33,142 nt of DNA from contig JALVCQ010000084.1 in the NCBI GenBank assembly GCA_027009805.1, positions 1 to 33,142 on the forward strand, written 5' to 3'. This DNA comes from Bacteroidota bacterium (GTDB taxonomy: Bacteria > Bacteroidota > Bacteroidia > JAADEI01 > JALVCQ01). Made by a program: the position numbers and the translations under genes. Under the pieces are notes generated by a model that saw only the letters and a list, made by a program, of their open reading frames with translations, did not search any database and was not told where the DNA came from. Shown here in pieces: positions 25,480-33,142 of the stretch. Numbering within the stretch: position 1 is the first letter of the stretch; each line of letters starts with the position of its first letter.

Positions 25480-27834
25480 GTGACCATGGCATCACGTAAA
25501 AGTTCGCAAAAACAGCGCGCCGTAATCATCGTCGAATCGCCCACCAAAGCCCGAACCCTCGGAAAGATTCTGGGCAAACAGTATGACATCCGTTCGTCGT
25601 ATGGGCATGTCCGGGACCTCGACCCCAAAAAATTCTCGGTGGATATCGACAAAGGGTTTGAACCGCATTACACCGTCTTGCCGGAAAAAAAACAGGTGAT
25701 TGCCGACCTGAAAAAAGCCACCCGCAAGGCTGATGCCGTCTATCTGGCTACGGATGAAGACCGGGAAGGGGAAGCCATCTCATGGCACCTGAAAGAGGTG
25801 CTCGGCCTCGATGAGGAGACGGCCCGCCGCATCGCATTTCACGAGATTACGCCGCGGGCCGTTAAGGCGGCCCTGAAAACCCCCCGCAGCATTAACATGG
25901 ATCTGGTGTATGCCCAGCAAGCCCGCCGCATTCTGGATCGCATCATCGGCTATCAGCTTTCGCCTATTCTGTGGCGCAAGCTGCGGATGAAAAACCTCTC
26001 GGCGGGACGGGTCCAATCGGTGGCGTTACGCCTGACGGTGGAACGGGAAGAAGAGATCGCCCGCTTTCAGGCCGAACGCTATTTTGACGTGCGGGTCGTT
26101 TTTACACCGCCGATGGAAGACCATCCCTTTGCGGCCCGCCTTCCGGAACGGGTGGATGAGGACGCGGCCCGACGCCAGCTGGCCCTTTATCCGCAGGCCG
26201 CCTTCAAAGTGGCGGAAAAAGAAACCAAACGCGTGCGCCGGAATCCCCCCGCGCCCTTCATCACGTCCACCCTCCAGCAGGAAGCCCACCAAAAACTCGG
26301 CATTCCGGTGGCGCAGGTCATGCGCATGGCCCAACAACTCTATGAAGAGGGCTACATCACCTACATGCGAACCGACTCCACCCATCTGGCCCCCGAAGCC
26401 ATTGAAGACATCAACCGCTATATCGTGCATCAATGGGGCAAGAAATACGCCCAACCCCGACAATACACGGCAAAGAACAAGCTGGCGCAGGAAGCCCATG
26501 AAGCCATCCGCCCCACCGATATTCGTCGGACCGAAGTGCCCGGCGACCCCGCCGTCCAGCGCCTTTATGCACTCATCTGGAAGCGCACGGTGGCCGGGCA
26601 GATGGCCGCCGCCGAGTTCGACCGAACCACCCTTAAAATCACCGCCGACAATGTGGCTGAATTGATGCCTCTGCAAGCCACGGGCAAGGTGATGATCTTT
26701 GACGGGTTCCTTAAAGTCTATCAGCCGTCGCAGCGGGAGGATGAGACGGATGAAAAGGCTGACCTCCCCGCCGTGGAAGCAGGGCAGCCCCTGCGTTGGC
26801 TCGAAGCGGTGGCCAAAGAGAAAATGACCCGCCCGCCCTATCGATATTCCGAAGCTTCGCTGGTGCGAAAACTCGAAGAGCTGGGCATCGGCCGCCCTTC
26901 CACCTACGCGCCCACCATTGCCACCCTGTTGCGGCGGGAATACGTCCGAAAGCAACACATCCCCGCCGTCCGTCACAAAGTCCGCATCCTGCATGCCCGT
27001 CCCGACGGCGGCATGGAAGAACAGACAGTGGAAGAACCCTACGGCGGCGAGAAAAACAAACTGGTGCCCAGTGACGTGGGCAAGGCGGTGGTGAATTTCC
27101 TCACCGAGCACTTTCCTGAAATCATGGACTATCGCTTTACCGCCGAAGTGGAAGATGAATTGGATGCCATTGCAGCAGGCAAGAAAAGATGGCGGGACCT
27201 GTTGAAAGCCTTCTATACCGAGTTTCAACCCCAGTGGGAGTCGGCCCAGAAAATCGAAGCCGTGAAGATCGAACGGGAAATGGGCCGCCACCCCGACACC
27301 GGCGAACCCATCTATTTGAAATACGGCCCCTACGGCCCCTATATTCAACTGGGAGAAGGCGGTGAAGGCCGTCCCAAGCCGCGGTTTGTATCGCTGCCCA
27401 AAAACGCCTCCATCGACGACATCACCCTCGAAGAGGTCTTGCGCCTGATCGCTTTTCCCCGAAACCTCGGCACCCTGGAAGGACATCCCGTGGAAGTGCA
27501 CATCGGCCCTTACGGGCCCTATCTGAAATGGAATGGCAAAAACTATCGCCTTCCCAAGACCTATGACCCCGCCGCCCTCCAACTGTCGGCGGCCGAGGCC
27601 GTCATTAAAAACGCCGGCAAACGATCGGAACGCAATAAAGTCATTCATCAGTGGGCGCACGAAAAGGGAACCGTGGAAGTGCGTCAGGGACCTTACGGCC
27701 CCTATATCCGGGCGATGGGGAAAAACTATAAGCTGCCCGAAGGAGAAGACCCCCAAAAACTCACCCTCCAACGCACTTTGGAACTGATTCAGCAGATAAA
27801 ACCTTCTCGTGGTAGGCGCCGACGAAAAAAATAA
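25480..27834 (+). CDS. topA: DNA topoisomerase I
   Basis: VIIVESPTKARTLGKILG Toprim, ATDEDREGEAISWHL, AGRVQSVALRL, YITYMRTDST active site, EELGIGRPSTYAPTI, three C-terminal GPYGPY repeats; ATG at 25480 or 25486. Confidence 0.96.
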   Translation: MTMASRKSSQKQRAVIIVESPTKARTLGKILGKQYDIRSSYGHVRDLDPKKFSVDIDKGFEPHYTVLPEKKQVIADLKKATRKADAVYLATDEDREGEAISWHLKEVLGLDEETARRIAFHEITPRAVKAALKTPRSINMDLVYAQQARRILDRIIGYQLSPILWRKLRMKNLSAGRVQSVALRLTVEREEEIARFQAERYFDVRVVFTPPMEDHPFAARLPERVDEDAARRQLALYPQAAFKVAEKETKRVRRNPPAPFITSTLQQEAHQKLGIPVAQVMRMAQQLYEEGYITYMRTDSTHLAPEAIEDINRYIVHQWGKKYAQPRQYTAKNKLAQEAHEAIRPTDIRRTEVPGDPAVQRLYALIWKRTVAGQMAAAEFDRTTLKITADNVAELMPLQATGKVMIFDGFLKVYQPSQREDETDEKADLPAVEAGQPLRWLEAVAKEKMTRPPYRYSEASLVRKLEELGIGRPSTYAPTIATLLRREYVRKQHIPAVRHKVRILHARPDGGMEEQTVEEPYGGEKNKLVPSDVGKAVVNFLTEHFPEIMDYRFTAEVEDELDAIAAGKKRWRDLLKAFYTEFQPQWESAQKIEAVKIEREMGRHPDTGEPIYLKYGPYGPYIQLGEGGEGRPKPRFVSLPKNASIDDITLEEVLRLIAFPRNLGTLEGHPVEVHIGPYGPYLKWNGKNYRLPKTYDPAALQLSAAEAVIKNAGKRSERNKVIHQWAHEKGTVEVRQGPYGPYIRAMGKNYKLPEGEDPQKLTLQRTLELIQQIKPSRGRRRRKK

Positions 27835-27839
27835 GGAGT

Positions 27840-28748
27840 GTGTCCTCGCCCGAATCGTTGGATATTGAATATGTGGCTTCGCTGTTGAAGCTAAGTTCGG
27901 ACGCCAGCCCGAGGGTTTACCGCCCCGTCAATCAGCATCTGGACGACCTGGGCATCGACCTGTTGCCCTTTTTGAAGGAAATATTTTATCGTGACCCCGA
28001 GCTGGCGCCGGTGGCCCGCCGATGGTGGGGGCGCCTGATAATGGCCGACCTCAAAGCCGACCTCCGCCGCTGGCAAACCGAACAGGGGGAAGACCTGCTC
28101 ACGGGCATCACCCTGATGACCCAGGCGGCTTATCCCGAGATTTCCCGAGACGACCTGCATCGGGACGTCTTCCAGCAAATCCTGCGGGTGTGGATGGAAG
28201 CCAAAAGCTACTATTCCCTGAAAGAGCTCATTCAGTCCATCAACCACACCCTTTTTCAAGTCGAAGGATATCAGGGTAATGATGAAGATTTTTACGCCCC
28301 GGAAAACTTTTTCCTGCACTGGCTGCTGGCTCATCGCCGCGGCAGCCCGCTCACCCTATCCATCCTCTATATCCTGATAGGGCAACGGCTGGGCGTGCCG
28401 GTGTTCGGCGTCAACCTGCCCTACCATTTTGTGGTGGCGGTCATGGAAAACGCCCCGCCGCGGCCGGGCGGATTTCCCGCAGCGGACCCGCCGCCCTTCC
28501 CACAGCCCGATGAGAAAGTGGCTTTCTATATCAACACTTATCGGAAAGGGGCGGTCTTCTTTCATCATCAGCTCAAAGACTTTCTGGTCCAGATCGGCCA
28601 TGAACCCCGACCGGAATATTTCCAGCCGTGCACCAACACCCCGATCGTCACCCGCATGGCCCGTAATCTGGAAGTGGCTTACGAGCGCATCGGCGACGAA
28701 GAAATGGCCGGACGATACCGTGCACTGCGGGAAGTGCTCGATGATTAG
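27840..28748 (+). CDS. SirB1-type / transglutaminase-like family protein
   Basis: GTG start; YQGNDEDFYAPENFFLHWLLAHRRGSPLTLSILYILIGQRLGVPVFGVNLPYHFVV. Confidence 0.8.
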   Translation: MSSPESLDIEYVASLLKLSSDASPRVYRPVNQHLDDLGIDLLPFLKEIFYRDPELAPVARRWWGRLIMADLKADLRRWQTEQGEDLLTGITLMTQAAYPEISRDDLHRDVFQQILRVWMEAKSYYSLKELIQSINHTLFQVEGYQGNDEDFYAPENFFLHWLLAHRRGSPLTLSILYILIGQRLGVPVFGVNLPYHFVVAVMENAPPRPGGFPAADPPPFPQPDEKVAFYINTYRKGAVFFHHQLKDFLVQIGHEPRPEYFQPCTNTPIVTRMARNLEVAYERIGDEEMAGRYRALREVLDD

Positions 28749-28835
28749 ACGCTTTCCAAAGGCATCTATCATCAAGACCGCTGTCGCCGGTTTGATATTT
28801 TCGCACGGAAATAACGGGCACCTTGTTACGTCATC

Positions 28836-30134
28836 ATGATGCATGAAATAGGCACGTGGGTCGCCATCGGTGCGGCGGCCGTGGGTTATCTGTTTTTCTT
28901 GTGGGGCGGGCGGCGGTTTACCGATCACCGTTTTTCGTCGTTTCTGACCACCTTGTTGGGAGCGTTGGCCAGCTACGGCGCGTATGTGTGGACGGGCTCG
29001 CTGTGGTGGGCGCCTCTGCCGTTTATCTTCTTCCTCCAACATCGCTTTTTAGGGGCTGCGGCGGCCCTGGCCAGCCATGCCGTGCTGGTGTTGGTCATCG
29101 CGCTTTTTATCCAGATCGATGACCCCACCGGCGCCATGACTTTTTTCGTTGTCTCCTGGCTTTACGGATTGCCCCTGGGAGCCATTCGTCTGGTGGAAAG
29201 CGTTTCTCAATATTTCAAGGTCAGCCTGCTGGCGGGCCTGATTTTCCTCGGCGGATATTTCTTAGGACATCTTATCAGTTCGGCCGATGCCGCGGCTTCG
29301 CTGGTATGGGGCCTGCTGTATGCCGGCGGACAAACCCTTATCTTTCTGGTGGGGTTCTCGTTGTATTTCCTGTATGAAATGAGCGTGGGCAAGGCGTCGC
29401 CGTTGAAACTGATGGAGCTGGGTGATATGAATCATCCGCTGCTTCAGCGTCTCCGTCAGGAAGCCCCGGGCACTTTTCAGCATTCCCTCAACGTGGCCAC
29501 GCTGGCACAGGAAGCCGCCGAAGCCATCGACGCCAACGGCCGACTCGCTTACGTGGGCGCTCTGTTCCACGATGTGGGAAAGCTCAAGCAACCTGAATAT
29601 TTTATCGAAAACTTCATGGGCAGAGAAAATCCGCATCACGCCCTCTCACCCGAAGAATCGGCCCGCATCATTATCGCACACGTGCCCGAAGGTGTGCGGC
29701 TGGCGAAAAAACACGGCCTTCCATCGTGGATCATCGACTTTATCCGCACCCATCACGGCACCTCACGCGTGGAATATTTCTACCGCCAGTTCTTCGAAAA
29801 CACCGGACAAACCAACGACGAACAATTCCGGTATCCCGGACCGCGCCCCCACACCACCGAACAGGCCATCCTGATGCTCGCCGATTCCATCGAAGCGGCA
29901 TCCCGCTCACGCGCCGAATGGACCGACGAAGAAATCCGCCGCCTGGTCAGCAATATCTTCCATCAAAAGCTGGCCGAAGACCAGCTCGAAGACGCCCCTT
30001 TGAGCTTCGCTCAACTGAAAGAATTGCAAAAGGTGATGACCCACCGCTTGCAAGCTATTCTCCATAAGCGAAAAACCGACCCGCCTTCTTCCCAACATCC
30101 CGTCCAGCAATCCCCGGCAACGACATCGCAATGA
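28836..30134 (+). CDS. HDIG-domain membrane phosphohydrolase, PgpH-like (possible c-di-AMP phosphodiesterase)
   Basis: N-terminal TM segments followed by NHPLLQRLRQEAPGTFQHSLNVATLAQEAAEAI..GALFHDVGKLKQPEYFIEN..RTHHGTSRVEYFY..EQAILMLADSIEAASRS. Confidence 0.85.
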   Translation: MMHEIGTWVAIGAAAVGYLFFLWGGRRFTDHRFSSFLTTLLGALASYGAYVWTGSLWWAPLPFIFFLQHRFLGAAAALASHAVLVLVIALFIQIDDPTGAMTFFVVSWLYGLPLGAIRLVESVSQYFKVSLLAGLIFLGGYFLGHLISSADAAASLVWGLLYAGGQTLIFLVGFSLYFLYEMSVGKASPLKLMELGDMNHPLLQRLRQEAPGTFQHSLNVATLAQEAAEAIDANGRLAYVGALFHDVGKLKQPEYFIENFMGRENPHHALSPEESARIIIAHVPEGVRLAKKHGLPSWIIDFIRTHHGTSRVEYFYRQFFENTGQTNDEQFRYPGPRPHTTEQAILMLADSIEAASRSRAEWTDEEIRRLVSNIFHQKLAEDQLEDAPLSFAQLKELQKVMTHRLQAILHKRKTDPPSSQHPVQQSPATTSQ

Positions 30135-30436
30135 CGGCTGTTATGCGCAAAAAATGGGTGGGACAGCCCCCTGAAGCCATTTGCGAAGACTGGCGCCGCC
30201 GCGGCTTTTCATGCGACGTATGGATCGACCCGCCGGGCCGCTGCTGGGAGGACTTCGTCCATGCCGTGGATGAGCTGGTGACGCCCCTCGACGGCCCGAT
30301 GGAATTTGAAATTGACGGAGAAGTCTATCACCTCGACCCCGGCGATGAAGCATTCATCCCCGCCGGCGCCCTCCATTCCGCCCGAAACCGCTCCCACCAA
30401 ACCGTCCGCTGGCTCTACGGCTACCGCTCTTCCTGA
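30131..30436 (+). CDS. small cupin-domain protein
   Basis: 101 aa; MEFEIDGEVYHLDPGDEAFIPAGALHSARN; 4-bp overlap with the preceding gene. Confidence 0.8.
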   Translation: MTAVMRKKWVGQPPEAICEDWRRRGFSCDVWIDPPGRCWEDFVHAVDELVTPLDGPMEFEIDGEVYHLDPGDEAFIPAGALHSARNRSHQTVRWLYGYRSS

Positions 30437-30501
30437 ATCCGGAAATAGGGGAAACCACCATGCTATTGCGCATGGGGTGTCCCCATGCAAGGCGATAACG
30501 C

Positions 30502-30534
30502 GTTGTTCGCTGTTTTGAAAGTTCGTTAAATTTG
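30502..30534 (+). promoter_or_regulatory. Bacteroidota-type promoter of the PKD-type surface protein
   Basis: GTTG (30502-30505), 21-nt spacer, TAAATTTG (30527-30534), 19 nt before ATG 30554. Confidence 0.5.
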
Positions 30535-30553
30535 CTGACAGACCGATGATGAG

Positions 30554-33142
30554 ATGACCGCCTTTCGCATACCCTTTCCGGCCCTCATGGGACTGGTGGG
30601 GCTGTGTTTATGGCCTCCCACACCACTCTCCGCCGGCGATCTTCTGGGTAGCGATATGACCTGGCAATGCCTGGGAAATAACCACTATAAGGTCACCCTG
30701 AATATTTACAGGGATTGCACGGGGACGCCTTTGGGCAATACGCCGATGGTGCTTGGCTATCATTGTGCTTCCGACACCAGCCTGTCCGGCGACAGCGCCT
30801 TGTCTTCTACGCCGCTTATTAACGGCATGGATATTACGCCGGTGTGTGATGATACGTGCACGCCGTGCAGTGGAGGGACAAACTGCCTCGGCTATGGAGT
30901 GGAGCTCTATCGATATGAGTTTACCGCCGATGTGACGACGCTCAAAAACGCCGGCTGCTGTATGGTGCGTTTTTACTGGAAGGCTTGTTGTCGGAGCAGC
31001 ACAATAGATAATTTGTACAACCCCGACACGACCGACCTCTATATCTATGGCGAGGTGGATATTTGCGATTCTCCCTGCAACAACAGCCCCACCTATTCCC
31101 TCCTGCCCCTGATGGCCGTGTGTATAGGGCAAGACGTCAGCTATACCCTGGGAGTGGTAGATGGAGACAACGATTCTATTGTGGTCGTTCTGGCCCGGCC
31201 GCTGGAAAACGGCCCCACTAATGGTGATTTGGGAACTGCTTTTCAAACCGTCCCCTATATATCGGGCTATTCGATGAATAAGCCGCTTAAATTCTTGGGC
31301 TGGCCCAATGCCAACTTGCCATTACCTTATGGTTTTCATATCGACCCGAGCACGGGCGAGTTGCAATTTCGGCCTGTCCAACTGGGCGCCTATGTGATCG
31401 TGCTGGAAATCAGAGAATACCGCAATGGCCAACTCGTGGGTCGGATGCGCCGGGATATGGCGGTGAGGCTTGTCGCCTGCCTCTCCCGGACGAGTGTCTG
31501 GCCCCCGGCCCTGAGTGGCATCAATGGAACGAACGGTTTTTTTATTGAAGCATGTGAAGATGAGCAATTGTGTTTCAATATTTACTCCCATGATATGGAT
31601 ACGGCGGATTCGCTGACGCTGTCGTGGAACGCCGCCATTCCGGGGGCGACCTTTGTGGTGACGCCGCCGCCGGTGGCACAGCGGCAAACCATTCAGGGGC
31701 CTACCGGACAGTTCTGTTGGACGCCTCCTGTGGGGACTGCGCGGACCAGCCCCTATCAATTTACGGCCGCCGTGGTGGAACACGGATGCCCTCTGCCGGT
31801 CGTCAAGAGGCGCAACTACTTCATACGCGTGAAACCCAAACCGAGAGCCACCTATACCGTGGACACCCTCGGATGCGCACGGGCGGCTTTTTCGGCCGAA
31901 CTGACCTCAGGGGAAGCCGATTCGTGGCGATGGGACTTCCCCTCGTTGCAACCGCCCCTTCAGGTCTTGCAGAAAAATTTTACGCTCCAATTTGAAACGC
32001 CCGGACAATGGCATTATTTCTATCTGAACGTCATCGACGACGGGTGTACGGCCCAGTATTATGATTCAGTTTTCATCGATACGGCCGCAGCGGTGAGTCT
32101 TACACCCATTGACACCCTTGTGTGTGAAGGCGACACAGTACGATGGAACGCCCGTCTCCGATTTACATCGTCTGCCGCTCATATTGGTTGGTCCACAGGC
32201 GATTCGAATGTAACGTCGGTAACAATGGTGGTGGATACGCCGACGCTTATCAAGGTGACGGTAAGCCATTCAGACGGATGCACGGCATCGGACTCTTCTT
32301 TTGTGGGCGTGAAGGAAGTGCCGCGGGTGGATGTCATCGACACGATTCGGACTTGTGCGGAAGATTCGGCGACGCTGACGGGGCACTACGCGCTTACCGA
32401 AGATTCGGGCCGGGTGATTCAGTGGTTTCAGCACAACACGCTTATTGATACGGGTCTCTCGGTGCGGGTATATGTGCAAGGGCCATACATCCTTCGGGTG
32501 ACGGCGCAGGGCGGGTGTTGGATGGAAGACACGGTGGTGCTTGACAAGATGCCGTCGCTGGACCCGTTATTGCCGGATACGATATGGGCCTGCCCCGAGA
32601 ACCTGGTGTATTTGATGCCTCAGTCGGGGGAAACGGGTAATGCACACTATGTGTGGTATGAGATGTCTTCATCCCATCCGGTGGGTGAGCAGCGTGGACT
32701 ACCAGTGAGTTTGGAGGTCCCGAAGACGTTTATGTTGCATGTGTGGGAGAGGTTCGACAGCATCGATTGCGAGGCGTGGGACACGATTCATGTCAGTCTT
32801 TACCCGGCGCCGGAAATAGACTTCTCCGCCCGCCCGCAGCAAGGCTGCCAGCCGTTGCAGGTGGATTTTGCGAACCTGACGACGATAGCGCAGGGAACGG
32901 TGACGCGTTATGAATGGCAGTTCAGTGACGGTCAGCGGGCTTCGTTGAAGAACGTGCGGAAGACGTTTGATTCGACGGGGAGCTATGACGTGACGTTGAT
33001 AGCGGAGTCGGACCGGGGGTGTGCGGACACGCTGACCCGAGGAGAATACATCGAAGTGTATCCGGTTCCTGAGGCTCGTTTTTCGGCGGTTCCTCGTGTG
33101 ACGACGGTGGTGGCGCCTCGGGTTCGTTTTTTGAACGAGTCG
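30554..33142 (+). CDS. large secreted PKD-domain surface protein, 3' end beyond the window
   Basis: 863 codons open to the window edge; signal-like N-terminus MTAFRIPFPALMGLVGLCLW; Cys-rich TWQCLGNNHYKVTLNIYRDCTG N-terminal domain; PKD-like IDFSARPQQGCQPLQVDFANLTT..TRYEWQFSDGQ..KTFDSTGSYDVTLIAESDRGC. Confidence 0.88.
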   Translation, partial: MTAFRIPFPALMGLVGLCLWPPTPLSAGDLLGSDMTWQCLGNNHYKVTLNIYRDCTGTPLGNTPMVLGYHCASDTSLSGDSALSSTPLINGMDITPVCDDTCTPCSGGTNCLGYGVELYRYEFTADVTTLKNAGCCMVRFYWKACCRSSTIDNLYNPDTTDLYIYGEVDICDSPCNNSPTYSLLPLMAVCIGQDVSYTLGVVDGDNDSIVVVLARPLENGPTNGDLGTAFQTVPYISGYSMNKPLKFLGWPNANLPLPYGFHIDPSTGELQFRPVQLGAYVIVLEIREYRNGQLVGRMRRDMAVRLVACLSRTSVWPPALSGINGTNGFFIEACEDEQLCFNIYSHDMDTADSLTLSWNAAIPGATFVVTPPPVAQRQTIQGPTGQFCWTPPVGTARTSPYQFTAAVVEHGCPLPVVKRRNYFIRVKPKPRATYTVDTLGCARAAFSAELTSGEADSWRWDFPSLQPPLQVLQKNFTLQFETPGQWHYFYLNVIDDGCTAQYYDSVFIDTAAAVSLTPIDTLVCEGDTVRWNARLRFTSSAAHIGWSTGDSNVTSVTMVVDTPTLIKVTVSHSDGCTASDSSFVGVKEVPRVDVIDTIRTCAEDSATLTGHYALTEDSGRVIQWFQHNTLIDTGLSVRVYVQGPYILRVTAQGGCWMEDTVVLDKMPSLDPLLPDTIWACPENLVYLMPQSGETGNAHYVWYEMSSSHPVGEQRGLPVSLEVPKTFMLHVWERFDSIDCEAWDTIHVSLYPAPEIDFSARPQQGCQPLQVDFANLTTIAQGTVTRYEWQFSDGQRASLKNVRKTFDSTGSYDVTLIAESDRGCADTLTRGEYIEVYPVPEARFSAVPRVTTVVAPRVRFLNES

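Noticed and set aside
26026-27771. 581-aa minus-strand ORF
   Set aside because: Antisense shadow of topA; Gly/His/Phe-rich composition typical of the reverse frame of a GC-rich gene.
30608-31783. minus-strand ORFs at 30608-31246 and 31322-31783
   Set aside because: Antisense to the open PKD-type gene starting at 30554.

Overview
This window looks like chromosomal DNA of a Bacteroidota-type bacterium. The evidence is TAnnTTTG promoter elements, a T9SS sorting tail, a PorV/PorQ-like protein, a PKD-type surface protein, a topA with GPYGPY repeats, and an ksgA(rsmA)-mgtE pair. Contents in order: an ECF-type sigma factor divergent from a UvrA paralogue; a tightly packed minus-strand run (PorV/PorQ-like, NHL lipoprotein, mnmA, lipoprotein, S8 protease with sorting tail, then 3-hydroxyacyl-CoA dehydrogenase); an APC permease; tRNA-Met(CAU); a plus-strand nirS (cytochrome cd1 nitrite reductase), TonB receptor and alginate-export-like porin block; a palindromic GC-rich intergenic element; mgtE and rsmA; asnB; tmRNA (ssrA); a two-ORF orphan cassette; gpmI, an MGMT-like protein, topA, a SirB1-like protein, a PgpH-like HD protein and a cupin; and a long, 3'-truncated PKD-type surface protein that the ORF track missed. 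No CRISPR array, transposase or phage module was seen. The best candidates for something undescribed are the nirS/TonB/porin block, the 17155-17378 palindromic element and the orphan cassette beside tmRNA. All assignments come from reading sequence motifs; no database searches were run.
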